A stretch of DNA of 33,476 nt. Source: CAG-390 sp045531455. Lineage in GTDB: Bacteria; Bacillota; Clostridia; Oscillospirales; CAG-272. The notes beneath the pieces were generated by a model. It did no database searches, was not told the origin of the DNA, and saw only the letters and a list, made by a program, of their open reading frames with translations. Made by a program: the position numbers and the translations under genes. The DNA lies in assembly GCA_045531455.1 (NCBI GenBank), contig JAZSEA010000055.1, positions 1 through 33,476 of the forward strand, in the 5' to 3' direction. Positions 6,933 to 15,073 of the stretch are shown in pieces; the first letter of the stretch is position 1, and each line of letters begins with the position of its first letter.

Positions 6933-8287
6933 TTACTGTAAGAGAACCCGCAAGGGATATTAAAGTCATAAACGATGTTGATATAGTCGTACTCGGCGGT
7001 AGCTGTACGGGTGTTTTTGCCGCGGTCAGAGCCGCACGCCTCGGTGCGAGGGTTGCAATAGTCGAGCAAGCGGGTGCTTTCGGCGGCACCGCGACGAACA
7101 GCTTTGTCTGCATCTGGCATTCGCTGACCGACGATACCTACAAAAAACAAATAATCTCGGGTCTGACCGAGGAGATGATCGAGCGGCTCAAGGCAGTCCC
7201 GAACGGTCTGCGCATCCGCCTGCCGAAGGAAAATAAATGGCGCGCGCCATATTACAGCACATACGTCCTCAACACCGAGGAGATGAAGATCGAGCTCGAC
7301 CGTATGATCCTCGATGCGGCTATCACGCCCTATCTACACACGCGCTATTCCGCGCCATATATCGAGGACGGTGAGCTGAAGGCTGTCATCGTCGAAAACC
7401 GCTCGGGACGCTTTGCCATCCGCGCAAAATACTTCATCGACGCGACTGCCGACGGATTTCTCGGCGCGGATGTCGGAATGGAGGTCTACTATCACGAAGG
7501 CTTTCAGCCTGCAACGACCGGTGCGCGTGTAGCGGGTTGGGAAAAGCTGACCAAGCCGAACAACGTCCTCCGCACAGATGAAAACCGTCTCCGCATCGGC
7601 GGCAGAGCGGGTTGGGAGATCAACGTTCCGGGCACGAAGAACGTTTCGAACTGGTGCAAGGCGCAGTTCGTCGGCGACTGCTCGGATGCCGATATTCTTA
7701 CGCAAGCCGAGATCGAAGGCAGACGTCAGGTGCGCGAAATGATGAATATTCTTCGCGAATCCGATCCTTGCGGACGTGAGCTTTCGCTTGTCGGTCTCTC
7801 GACAATGACGGGTATCCGCGAAACGCGTCAGCTAAGATGTTCATATCAGGTTACGGGCGAGGATATCTGCTGCGGCAGGCATTTTGACGATGCCATCGGT
7901 TATTGTGCCTACCCCGTTGACGTTCATATCCCGCAGATGCCGACGACCTTCCGCTATCTTGACGGATTCGAGCGTCACAGTATGCCGAGCGGCGAGATCG
8001 AGGAGGTGCGTTGGCGTGAGGACAAGGGTGAGTATCCGCACTACTGGCAGATACCATACCGCGCGATCCTTCCCGAAAAGATCCCGAATCTCATGGTCTG
8101 CGGCAGATGCATCGACTCGGACAAGGACGCGCACGGCGCACTCCGCGTTATGATCTCGCTCAATCAGACGGGCGAAGCTGCCGGAGTCGCCTGCTATGAG
8201 GCACTGACGTCGGGGAAAACTGTGCAGACGATCGATTTCACTGCATTCCGCGGGAAGATGAAGTCGGGCGGGTCGATAGTTTTGTAA
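6929..8287 (+). CDS. FAD-dependent oxidoreductase (FAD_oxidored family)
   Basis: 452 aa. A Rossmann dinucleotide fold opens with DIVVLGGSCTGVFAAVRAAR, in which the middle Gly of GxGxxG is Ser (GGSCTG). Later blocks include YFIDATADGFLGADVG, GIRETRQL and NLMVCGRCID...HGALRV, the FAD-closing region of this family. No signal peptide, so it is cytoplasmic. Some relatives oxidise or reduce unusual sugars or amines, but the substrate cannot be read here. It is odd in being translationally coupled (ATGA) to a cell-surface DUF4097 protein. A terminator follows. Confidence 0.82.
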   Translation: MITVREPARDIKVINDVDIVVLGGSCTGVFAAVRAARLGARVAIVEQAGAFGGTATNSFVCIWHSLTDDTYKKQIISGLTEEMIERLKAVPNGLRIRLPKENKWRAPYYSTYVLNTEEMKIELDRMILDAAITPYLHTRYSAPYIEDGELKAVIVENRSGRFAIRAKYFIDATADGFLGADVGMEVYYHEGFQPATTGARVAGWEKLTKPNNVLRTDENRLRIGGRAGWEINVPGTKNVSNWCKAQFVGDCSDADILTQAEIEGRRQVREMMNILRESDPCGRELSLVGLSTMTGIRETRQLRCSYQVTGEDICCGRHFDDAIGYCAYPVDVHIPQMPTTFRYLDGFERHSMPSGEIEEVRWREDKGEYPHYWQIPYRAILPEKIPNLMVCGRCIDSDKDAHGALRVMISLNQTGEAAGVACYEALTSGKTVQTIDFTAFRGKMKSGGSIVL

Positions 8288-8292
8288 ACAGA

Positions 8293-8320
8293 AAACGGCA
8301 GGTTTCGGCTTGCCGTTTTT
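8293..8320 (+). terminator. Rho-independent terminator
   Basis: AACGGCA (8294-8300) and TGCCGTT (8311-8317) form the stem, ending in a T-run. It closes the PadR-HAAS-DUF4097-oxidoreductase operon. Confidence 0.85.
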
Positions 8321-8330
8321 CATTTATCTA

Positions 8331-8359
8331 TTGATTTACCAATATAATTGTGCTATAAT
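8331..8359 (+). promoter_or_regulatory. Promoter of the MetF-MetH operon
   Basis: TTGATT (8331-8336), a 17-bp spacer and TATAAT (8354-8359). Only about 33 bases separate the -10 from the start codon, so there is no room for a SAM or cobalamin riboswitch. Confidence 0.75.
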
Positions 8360-8392
8360 TATTATATATTGTTTGAAATCGGGTACAAGAAG

Positions 8393-9268
8393 ATGAAACT
8401 TACCGAACTGTTTAATGATGAAAAGCTGTCTCTCTCCTTCGAGGTATTCCCCCCCAAGACGGATACCGTTTTTGAGAGCGTCAAGCACGCAACAGAGGAG
8501 ATCGCAAAGCTCCGCCCCGCCTTTATGAGCGTCACCTACGGCGCGGGCGGCGGTACGAGCAAATATACCCTCGAGATCGCAAAGAATATCAAGGCAAATT
8601 ACGGCGTGCCGACTCTGGCTCACCTTACCTGCGTTTCCTCGACCCGCGAGACCGTTCGCGAGAGGATAGAGGATATGAAGGCGGCGGGAATCGAGAACGT
8701 AATGGCTCTGCGCGGTGATATTCCCTCGGGACTTGAGAACGCAGACCGTTCGCATTGGGATTACAAGCACGCGATCGAGCTTGTGCGCGATCTGCGCGAA
8801 TCGGGAGCCGATTTCTGCATTGGCGGCGCTTGTTACCCCGAGATCCATCCCGAAAGTGCCACTCAAAAGGATGATATCCGATATCTCAAGGAAAAGGTCG
8901 ACGCGGGATGTGAATTCCTGACAACTCAGATGTTCTTCGACAACAATCTGCTCTACAATTTCCTCTATAAGATCCGCGAGGCGGGCATTACCGTGCCGAT
9001 CATCCCCGGAATTATGCCGATCACGAACGGCAATCAGGTCGATCGCGCCATCAAGCTTTCGGGCTCCTTTATGCCGCAGAGGTTCAAGTCTCTCGTCGAT
9101 AAATTCGGTACGACACCCGCGGCAATGAAGCAGGCGGGAATCGCATACGCGACCGATCAGATCATCGACCTCTTCGCAAACGGCATCAAGAACGTCCACG
9201 TTTACTCGATGAACAAGCCCGATGTCGCCGAGGCGATCCTTCGCAATCTCTCCGATATCCTCGGATGA
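8393..9268 (+). CDS. metF: Methylenetetrahydrofolate reductase
   Basis: 291 aa, the normal length for bacterial MetF. This flavin enzyme makes 5-methyl-THF from 5,10-methylene-THF. Characteristic blocks: LSFEVFPPKTD near the start with the catalytic Glu, FMSVTYGAGG, LAHLTCV, NVMALRGDIP, and GGACYPEIHPE followed by a TTQMFFDN flavin-pocket block. ATG 8393 begins the conserved MKLTELF; the frame extends to an ATG at 8348 that lies in the promoter. The ribosome binding site is weak. It overlaps the reactivation-protein gene by ATGA, placing methyl-THF production directly with its user, methionine synthase. Confidence 0.93.
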   Translation: MKLTELFNDEKLSLSFEVFPPKTDTVFESVKHATEEIAKLRPAFMSVTYGAGGGTSKYTLEIAKNIKANYGVPTLAHLTCVSSTRETVRERIEDMKAAGIENVMALRGDIPSGLENADRSHWDYKHAIELVRDLRESGADFCIGGACYPEIHPESATQKDDIRYLKEKVDAGCEFLTTQMFFDNNLLYNFLYKIREAGITVPIIPGIMPITNGNQVDRAIKLSGSFMPQRFKSLVDKFGTTPAAMKQAGIAYATDQIIDLFANGIKNVHVYSMNKPDVAEAILRNLSDILG

Positions 9269-9807
9269 TGATCTACACTAAAACATACGATGCGCCGCCG
9301 ATCGACCGCCGCGAGATACTGCGATATGCGGGCGTACGTGGGGATGCACCCGAAATCGAGGCACTTCTCGACGAATGCTTCAAGGAAGCTGAGGGCAAGC
9401 TGACTTATAAGCTTTGCTACAGCGGATTTCCCGTATCATTCTTCGATTCGGTTGATTCCAAGGATCTGAAAAAGCATCTCGAGGGCTGTGACAAGGTCAT
9501 TCTCTTTGCCGCGACCGTCGGTATCGGGATCGACAGACTTATTGCGCGATATGCAAGCGTTACGCCTACGAAGTCGCTCCTTTTTCAGGCGATAGGAGCC
9601 GAGAGAATAGAGGCACTTTGCGATGAGTTCAATTCGGAATTCGGTGGCTCGCGGTTCAGTCCGGGATACGGCGACCTTCCGCTTGAATTCCAAAAGGAAA
9701 TATTCAAAGCTCTCGATTGCCCGAAGCGCATCGGGCTGACGCTGAACGAAAGTATGCTTATGTCGCCCACGAAATCGGTAACGGCGATTATAGGAGTAAA
9801 ATTATAA
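9265..9807 (+). CDS. Stand-alone methionine synthase reactivation domain protein
   Basis: 180 aa. It matches the C-terminal activation domain of MetH, here encoded separately: RFSPGYGDLPLEFQKEIF, then IGLTLNESMLMSPTKSVTAI, the SAM- and cofactor-contacting blocks. In one-piece MetH this domain binds SAM so that inactive cob(II)alamin can be reductively methylated. In this organism it presumably docks on the 799-aa core encoded next. It starts inside the metF stop (ATGA) and its stop overlaps the MetH start by one base (TAATG), so all three are co-translated. The split arrangement is common in Clostridia. Confidence 0.9.
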   Translation: MMIYTKTYDAPPIDRREILRYAGVRGDAPEIEALLDECFKEAEGKLTYKLCYSGFPVSFFDSVDSKDLKKHLEGCDKVILFAATVGIGIDRLIARYASVTPTKSLLFQAIGAERIEALCDEFNSEFGGSRFSPGYGDLPLEFQKEIFKALDCPKRIGLTLNESMLMSPTKSVTAIIGVKL

Positions 9808-12206
9808 TGAATATCACGGAATTTTTGAAAAATAACATTGTCTTCCTCGATGGCGGAATGGGTACTCTGCTTCAAGAGCGCGGTCTCGCGGCAGGCGAGC
9901 TTCCCGAAAGGTGGAATATTGAGCACCCCGAGGTCATAGTCGACATCCATCGCGCCTATTTCGATGCGGGAAGTAATATCGTAAATACAAATACCTTCGG
10001 CGCGAATATTCTGAAGTTTTCCGCCGAGGAGCTTGATTCCATCGTCAAAGCCGCCATCGAAAACGCACGCGAAGCGGCGGGATCGAGTGTCGGAGCACAG
10101 GAAAAGTTCGTCGCGCTCGATATCGGACCTACGGGCAGAATGCTCAAGCCTTACGGTGATCTCGACTTTGAGGATGCCGTCCGAATCTTTGCCGAGACCG
10201 TCAAGCTCGGCGTGAAGTACAGCGCAGACCTCATCGTGATCGAGACGATGAACGACAGCTATGAAACCAAGGCTGCTCTGCTGGCGGCAAAGGAAAACTC
10301 CGCTCTCCCCGTTTTCGTGTCGAACGCTTATTCCGAGGATGGCAAGCTGATGACGGGCGCATCGCCCGCCGCGATGGTGGCTATGCTCGAGGGTATGGGT
10401 GCCGATGCAATCGGCGTGAATTGCTCGCTCGGACCGAAGGCTCTTGCGCCCGTGGTCGAGGAATATCTCAAATATGCTTCAGTCCCCGTAATTCTGAAGC
10501 CGAATGCGGGTCTGCCCTGTTCTGTCTGCGGAAAGACGCATTACGACGTCAGCGCGGATGAATTTGCCGCGGAGGTTGCCGCGCTTGTCAAAAAAGGCGT
10601 GCGCATAGCGGGCGGCTGCTGCGGAACGACTCCCGAATATATTAAAGCTACGGTTGAAGCTTGCAAAGGCATCGAGGCGACCGCAATTCAAAAGAAGAAC
10701 ATCACCTGCGTTTCGTCCTACACTCACGCGGTGATATTTGATGAAGCACCGATCCTAATCGGCGAGCGCATCAATCCGACGGGCAAAAAACGCTTCAAGG
10801 AAGCTCTCAAGGCGCACGATATCGGTTATATATTAAAGGAAGGAATATCCGAACAGGAAAAGGGAGTTCACATTCTTGACGTCAACGTCGGTCTGCCCGA
10901 TATCGACGAGGTTTCAATGCTCACCGAAGCTGTCTGCGAACTTCAGGCGATAATCGATCTTCCGCTCCAGATCGACACCTCAAACGCCGCCGCAATGGAG
11001 TCGGCACTCCGCCGATACAACGGCAAGGCGATGATAAATTCGGTAAACGGCAAGCAGGAGAGTATGGACGCGGTCTTTCCGCTTGCAAAAAAGTACGGCG
11101 GTTTAATCGTTGCTCTGACGCTTGACGACAGCGGCATCCCCTCGACCGCAGAGGAACGCTTTGAGATCGCCAAGCGCATCCTCGCAGAAGCCGAAAAATA
11201 CGGCATCGAGAAGAAGGATCTCATCTTCGATCCGCTGGCTATGACGATCAGCGCGGATAATAACGCCGCACGCGAGACTTTGCGCGCGGTGGGTATGATC
11301 AAGCGTGAGCTTGGATGCCATACCTCGCTCGGCGTTTCGAACGTATCCTTCGGGCTTCCGAACAGGGACGTGATCAACTCGAGCTTCTTCGCTCTCGCGC
11401 TCGGACGCGGACTTTCGGCGGCTATAATGAATCCCTATTCCGCCGAGATGATGAACACCTATTATTCATATCGCGCGCTTGCGGGACTCGACGAGAATTG
11501 CTCGGATTTCATTTCGTCGGTTCAGTCGGTCGGCACGGTCGCGCAGACGGTCACCGAGGTCAAGGAGGATTTTGCCTCCGAGCTTCAAAAGGCGATCGTT
11601 AAGGGACTCAAGGATCGTGCGGCGGTTCTTACCGAGTCGATGATCGCGGAAAACGAGCCTCTTTCGATCGTTCAGAATGAAATAATCCCCGCTCTTGATA
11701 CGGTCGGCATCGGATTCGAGAAAAAGACGGTCTATCTTCCCCAGCTCCTTATGAGCGCGGAGGCGGCAAAGTCGGCTTTCGATGTAATTAAAGCCCATAT
11801 GCCGAGCGGAGGTGCAACCGACAAACCGCCCTTCGTGATCGCAACCGTCAAGGGCGACATCCACGATATCGGCAAGAATATCGTAAAGCTGATACTTGAA
11901 AACTACGGTTATCCTGTGTGCGATCTCGGACGCGACGTACCGCCCGAAAGGATCGTCGAGGAGACTGTCCGTCTGCACGCTCCGATAGTCGGTCTGAGTG
12001 CGCTGATGACAACCACCGTTCCCGCTATGGAGGAGACGATCAAGCAGCTTCGTAAAAAAGCTCCTTGGGCGAAGATCATCGTAGGCGGCGCGGTACTCAA
12101 CCGCGAATATGCAGAACGCATTGGCGCGGATAAGTACGCGAAGGACGCGATGGAGGCGGTCCGATATGCGGAAGTGCAAAGGGCAAAGTGCAAAGGGCAA
12201 AGTTAA
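9807..12206 (+). CDS. metH: Cobalamin-dependent methionine synthase core (no reactivation domain)
   Basis: 799 aa. Residues 1-300 form the homocysteine-binding barrel: FLDGGMGTLLQERG, then VNCS with Cys206 and GGCCGT with Cys271/Cys272 as zinc ligands. From about 316 a pterin-binding barrel begins with GERINPTGKKRFKEAL for methyl-THF. Residues about 600-790 are the cobalamin cap and binding domains, with DIHDIG at 684-689 and His686 as the axial ligand, and an IVGLSALMTTTV block. The usual C-terminal reactivation domain is absent and is encoded just upstream. AGGAG (9792-9796) precedes ATG 9807. The last codons run through a 14-bp tandem repeat, giving an unusual Lys/Cys-rich tail. Confidence 0.93.
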   Translation: MNITEFLKNNIVFLDGGMGTLLQERGLAAGELPERWNIEHPEVIVDIHRAYFDAGSNIVNTNTFGANILKFSAEELDSIVKAAIENAREAAGSSVGAQEKFVALDIGPTGRMLKPYGDLDFEDAVRIFAETVKLGVKYSADLIVIETMNDSYETKAALLAAKENSALPVFVSNAYSEDGKLMTGASPAAMVAMLEGMGADAIGVNCSLGPKALAPVVEEYLKYASVPVILKPNAGLPCSVCGKTHYDVSADEFAAEVAALVKKGVRIAGGCCGTTPEYIKATVEACKGIEATAIQKKNITCVSSYTHAVIFDEAPILIGERINPTGKKRFKEALKAHDIGYILKEGISEQEKGVHILDVNVGLPDIDEVSMLTEAVCELQAIIDLPLQIDTSNAAAMESALRRYNGKAMINSVNGKQESMDAVFPLAKKYGGLIVALTLDDSGIPSTAEERFEIAKRILAEAEKYGIEKKDLIFDPLAMTISADNNAARETLRAVGMIKRELGCHTSLGVSNVSFGLPNRDVINSSFFALALGRGLSAAIMNPYSAEMMNTYYSYRALAGLDENCSDFISSVQSVGTVAQTVTEVKEDFASELQKAIVKGLKDRAAVLTESMIAENEPLSIVQNEIIPALDTVGIGFEKKTVYLPQLLMSAEAAKSAFDVIKAHMPSGGATDKPPFVIATVKGDIHDIGKNIVKLILENYGYPVCDLGRDVPPERIVEETVRLHAPIVGLSALMTTTVPAMEETIKQLRKKAPWAKIIVGGAVLNREYAERIGADKYAKDAMEAVRYAEVQRAKCKGQS
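12173..12200. repeat. Two tandem 14-bp repeats at the metH 3' end
   Basis: AGTGCAAAGGGCAA occurs at 12173-12186 and again at 12187-12200, followed by AGTTAA that supplies the stop codon. The repeat shapes the last residues of MetH and could be a slippage site. Confidence 0.8.
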
Positions 12207-12229
12207 AAATATTTATAAGAGGTAAAAAA

Positions 12230-12904
12230 ATGAAATTACTTATCGACGACGCGAATATTGCGAAAATCAAGGAAATATCCGAATTTTACCCCGTTGACGG
12301 CGTAACGACCAACCCCTCGATTCTTGCCAAGAGCGGACGCCCGCCATTCGAGGTCCTCTCCGAGATCAGAGAATTCCTCGGCAAGAAGGAGCTCCACGTT
12401 CAGGTCATCTCGGATAATGCCGAGGGAATGATCAGGGAAGCCGAGAAGATCACCGAGGTTCTCGGCAAGGACACGTATATCAAAGTTCCCGTCACACGCG
12501 AGGGTCTGAAAGCGATCAGGGCTCTCTCCGAGGACGGCTACAAGATTACGGCAACCGCGATCTACACTCCGATGCAGGCGTATCTTGCGGCAAAAGCCGG
12601 CGCGGACTATGCCGCTCCCTACGTCAACCGCATCGACAATCTCGGTGCGAACGGTATCGAATCGGCTATGACTATGCACGACATTTTCGTGAACGGCGGA
12701 TATAAGACAGAGATCCTTGCCGCAAGCTTCAAGAACAGCCAGCAGGTGCAGGCTCTCGCGGCTTACGGCTGCGGATGCGCGACCTGCGCTCCCGACATCA
12801 TCGAAGGACTTATCGCCAATCCCACCGTCACCTACGCCGTAGAAGCCTTCAAGAAGGATTTCGAAGGACTCGTCGGTGAAGGAAAAACTATGCTTGATTG
12901 CTGA
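12230..12904 (+). CDS. Transaldolase-like protein (fructose-6-phosphate aldolase/TalC family)
   Basis: 224 aa, the short single-barrel length of the TalC/FSA group. It shows VDGVTTNPSILAKSG, the Schiff-base lysine region DTYIKVPVT, ITATAIYTPMQAYLAAKAGA, YVNRIDNLGANG and LAASFKNSQQV. These enzymes cleave or transfer three-carbon units of sugar phosphates; the sequence does not show whether this one is a transaldolase or an aldolase. AAGAGG lies before ATG 12230. It follows metH by 23 bases without a visible terminator, so it probably shares that transcript, though the metabolic link is unclear. Confidence 0.88.
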   Translation: MKLLIDDANIAKIKEISEFYPVDGVTTNPSILAKSGRPPFEVLSEIREFLGKKELHVQVISDNAEGMIREAEKITEVLGKDTYIKVPVTREGLKAIRALSEDGYKITATAIYTPMQAYLAAKAGADYAAPYVNRIDNLGANGIESAMTMHDIFVNGGYKTEILAASFKNSQQVQALAAYGCGCATCAPDIIEGLIANPTVTYAVEAFKKDFEGLVGEGKTMLDC

Positions 12905-12941
12905 AATTTCATTCGGGGTTCAAGAAACAATCACATTGAAT

Positions 12942-12950
12942 TGGTATAAT
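12942..12950 (+). promoter_or_regulatory. Extended -10 promoter
   Basis: TGGTATAAT combines an extended TG motif with a perfect -10 (12945-12950). No convincing -35 is seen. It lies 28 bases before the start of the small secreted protein gene. Confidence 0.55.
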
Positions 12951-12978
12951 TAGACAACCTAAAAGGAGGTACCGAACC

Positions 12979-13461
12979 ATGAGAACGAGAATCATCGCAT
13001 TTCTTCTTACCATGGCGCTTGCCGCTTCGTTTGTCATTTCAATAGGCGCGGTAGAGGAAGTCGAGCCCGAGACCGCCGTGGGCAAGACCGAGGAGGTCGC
13101 TCCCGAGGTATCCGTCGAGGACGAGGCTCCCGCCGAAAAGCCCGAATGCGGAAAGCACGCAAAGCGCGCAAAGAAGCTCGAGCGCAAGGAAAAGCCCGTA
13201 TGCGAAGCTTGCGAGACCGCAGGTGTCGAGTGCGAGGAGTGTGCCGCACGCAGAGCGGAGCGCGAAGCTAAAAAGGCTGAGCGCGAAGCAGAGCGTGAAG
13301 CGGAGAAAGCTGAGCGCAAGGCTGAACGCGAGGCTGAAAAGGCTGAACGCAAGGCAGAACGCGAAGCAAAGAAGGCTGAACGCAAGGCAAACAAGCCCGA
13401 TCGCAAGCCGAACCGCAAGTGCCAAAAGCCCGCAGAGCCCGAGACCGAGCCCGCCGCTTGA
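12979..13461 (+). CDS. Small secreted protein with CxxC pairs and a charged E/K/R helix
   Basis: 160 aa, unrecognised. Residues 1-24 are a clear signal peptide (basic start, then IIAFLLTMALAASF). Residues 25-56 are acidic and Pro/Val-rich. Cys75, Cys78, Cys85 and Cys88 form CEAC-X6-CEEC, a possible metal knuckle, with further Cys at 57 and 148. Residues about 91-137 are near-perfect repeats of KAEREAE/KAERKAE, which would form a long charged single helix or coiled coil. The end is Pro/Glu-rich. A good AAAGGAGGT site precedes the ATG, and a strong terminator follows, so it is a single-gene unit. The low-complexity coding sequence makes opposite-strand frames look open by chance. Confidence 0.75.
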   Translation: MRTRIIAFLLTMALAASFVISIGAVEEVEPETAVGKTEEVAPEVSVEDEAPAEKPECGKHAKRAKKLERKEKPVCEACETAGVECEECAARRAEREAKKAEREAEREAEKAERKAEREAEKAERKAEREAKKAERKANKPDRKPNRKCQKPAEPETEPAA

Positions 13462-13465
13462 CGCT

Positions 13466-13503
13466 AAAAACCAAAGCACGGATAATCTGTGCTTTGGTTT
13501 TTT
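13466..13503 (+). terminator. Rho-independent terminator
   Basis: ACCAAAGCAC (13470-13479) and GTGCTTTGGT (13489-13498) form the stem around GGATAATCT, flanked by A- and T-runs. Confidence 0.92.
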
Positions 13504-13528
13504 ATTTCAACAAATTTTCGGTTTACTA

Positions 13529-13557
13529 TTGACAATCGTACCTTTTTGTGTTATAAT
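13529..13557 (+). promoter_or_regulatory. Consensus promoter for leader ORF and methyltransferase operon
   Basis: TTGACA (13529-13534), a 17-bp spacer and TATAAT (13552-13557). It is a perfect match, which with a terminator just downstream suggests constitutive initiation controlled by readthrough. Confidence 0.85.
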
Positions 13558-13587
13558 AAGCGAAATTTTACAGAAAGGTCTACGGCA

Positions 13588-13689
13588 ATGACTACTATTA
13601 AGTTTGTTCTTAATAATAACGTCCCTATGCACGGAGAATACTCCTGGTATTCGTCGGGCTTGTATTGTCGTACCCAAATTTCATCATAA
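13588..13689 (+). CDS. Putative 33-codon leader peptide
   Basis: A short ORF begins 31 bases after the -10, with GAAAGG (13573-13578) about 9 bases before the ATG. The peptide starts MTTIKFVLNNNVPMHGEYSW and ends YCRTQISS, rich in Ser, Tyr and Asn, with no signal peptide. Within it, GAATAC (13636-13641) and GTATTC (13647-13652) can pair. A strong terminator begins 31 bases after the stop, and a methyltransferase gene follows. The layout of promoter, short ORF, terminator and modifying enzyme resembles ribosome-mediated attenuation leaders of antibiotic-response genes. I do not recognise the peptide, and no long anti-terminator pairing was found by eye. Confidence 0.5.
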   Translation: MTTIKFVLNNNVPMHGEYSWYSSGLYCRTQISS

Positions 13690-13720
13690 TCATATTGCAG
13701 GATTATTATTTTTTGGATAT

Positions 13721-13764
13721 AGACGGTGCAAGTCGAAGTTTTATTTCGGTTTGCACCGTCTTTT
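13721..13764 (+). terminator. Leader terminator (possible attenuator)
   Basis: AGACGGTGCAA (13721-13731) and TTGCACCGTCT (13751-13761) form an 11-bp stem, with an inner CGAA/TTCG pairing and a T-run. It stands between the leader ORF and the methyltransferase gene with no second promoter visible, so downstream genes must rely on readthrough. Confidence 0.85.
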
Positions 13765-13787
13765 CTGTTTAAGAAAGGAGAAATACA

Positions 13788-14573
13788 ATGAACAGACTCG
13801 AAGCACTTACCGCTTACTACTCACGAGGAAAGGAGGACGGACGCCTACTCTCGCGCTACGGAAGCGTGGAGTTCATCACGACGGTCAATTATATCGAAAA
13901 ATACCTTCGCCCGGGGATGAGGATCCTTGAGATCGGAGCGGGGACGGGCAGGTACTCGCATTATTTCGCGCAGAACGGATTTGAGGTCGATGCCGTGGAG
14001 CTGATGAAATGTAATATCGAGGTTTTCAATACGCATACTCTGCCGGGGGAGAAAATCACGGTCACGCAGGGCGACGCGCTTGATCTCAGAATCGATGACG
14101 AAAAATACGATATCACTCTACTTCTCGGACCTATGTACCATCTTTTCACGGTCGAGGATCAGAAAAAGGCACTCTCGGAGGCGATCAGAGTGACGAAAAA
14201 GGGCGGAATCATTTTCGCCGCATATTGCAACAGCGATATGACTATGTATCAGTACTGTATGGGTAAGAATATGTTAAAGCCCACCCGCGCGGAAAAGAAG
14301 ATAAATGAAGAGACCTTCAAGCTCTATTCGTTGCCGCAGGACGTTTTTCAGCTTTATCGCAAGGAGGATGTCGATTTGCTTATGTCGGATTTCAACATCA
14401 CCCGTTTGCACTACGTCGGCACAGATATGCTCGTCAACTTCCTGCGCGGACGCTTTTCCGAGCTTGACGACGAGGATTTTGAGTTTTATATGAAATACCA
14501 TATGAACATCTGTGAACGCCCCGATATGGTCGGCGCGACGAACCACATGCTTGATATTTTCAGAAAGGAATAG
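13788..14573 (+). CDS. Class I SAM-dependent methyltransferase
   Basis: 261 aa. The SAM-binding motif I is MRILEIGAGTGRYSHYFA (residues 44-61), followed by VDAVEL (motif II), YDITLLLGPMYHLF (motif IV region) and GGIIFAAYCNSD (post-motif strand). No membrane segment. AAAGGAG lies 7 bases before the ATG. The acceptor is unknown: relatives include small-molecule, rRNA and antibiotic methyltransferases. Its position after a leader ORF and terminator, and 2 bases before an acetyltransferase gene, suggests an inducible detoxification or self-protection pair, which is inference only. Confidence 0.85.
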   Translation: MNRLEALTAYYSRGKEDGRLLSRYGSVEFITTVNYIEKYLRPGMRILEIGAGTGRYSHYFAQNGFEVDAVELMKCNIEVFNTHTLPGEKITVTQGDALDLRIDDEKYDITLLLGPMYHLFTVEDQKKALSEAIRVTKKGGIIFAAYCNSDMTMYQYCMGKNMLKPTRAEKKINEETFKLYSLPQDVFQLYRKEDVDLLMSDFNITRLHYVGTDMLVNFLRGRFSELDDEDFEFYMKYHMNICERPDMVGATNHMLDIFRKE

Positions 14574-14575
14574 AT

Positions 14576-15073
14576 ATGGAAATCACAATAAGAGAAACAC
14601 ATCACTCGGAAGCCGAGAAATTGATAGAAATACAAAAGGCGGCATTTTTGCCCCTTTACGAAAAATATCACGATCCCGGCAACCCGTGTTTGCGCGGTGT
14701 CGAGGATATACTGATCAGACTAAATGAAAACTACCGCCATTTCACCATCCTTGCTGACGGAAAGATCGTCGGCGCGATATTTTACCGCATTCACGGCAAG
14801 TGGTTTCCCGATACCTTCCTTAAAGAGGGCGAATACTACCTCGGAAGACTATACATCCACCCCGACTTCCAAGGCACAGGCATCGCACCGAAAGCCATAG
14901 AGCTTGCGGAAAAAGAATTCCCCGAAGCAAAAAGATTCTACGTCGATTTCCCCGCCGATATGGATAAAAACCGCCGTTGCTACGAAAAAGCGGGCTATAA
15001 GGATATGCACTTAACTATAAAACCGGACGAAAACATAACGCTTGCATACTATAAAAAAGATATTATAAATTAA
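14576..15073 (+). CDS. GNAT family N-acetyltransferase
   Basis: 165 aa with GNAT motifs: YLGRLYIHPDFQGTGIAPKA (residues 89-107) holds the acetyl-CoA pyrophosphate loop in the form Q-G-T-G-I-A, and NRRCYEKAGY is the C-terminal motif B. The N-terminal half binds the acceptor, which is unknown. It starts 2 bases after the methyltransferase stop, so the two are co-translated. No clear terminator follows. A 249-bp gap ahead of the next gene holds no convincing gene. Confidence 0.87.
   Translation: MEITIRETHHSEAEKLIEIQKAAFLPLYEKYHDPGNPCLRGVEDILIRLNENYRHFTILADGKIVGAIFYRIHGKWFPDTFLKEGEYYLGRLYIHPDFQGTGIAPKAIELAEKEFPEAKRFYVDFPADMDKNRRCYEKAGYKDMHLTIKPDENITLAYYKKDIIN

Noticed and set aside
8288..8392. 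SAM or cobalamin riboswitch before the MetF-MetH operon
   Set aside because: Only about 33 bases lie between the -10 and the start codon, too short for either class, and no B12 box or SAM core is seen.
13039..13479. Long opposite-strand frames across the secreted charged-helix gene
   Set aside because: They are mirror images of the low-complexity KAER repeats, have no ribosome binding site and give Leu/Ala/Phe- or Ser/Arg-rich products; only the plus-strand frame has a signal peptide and a terminator.
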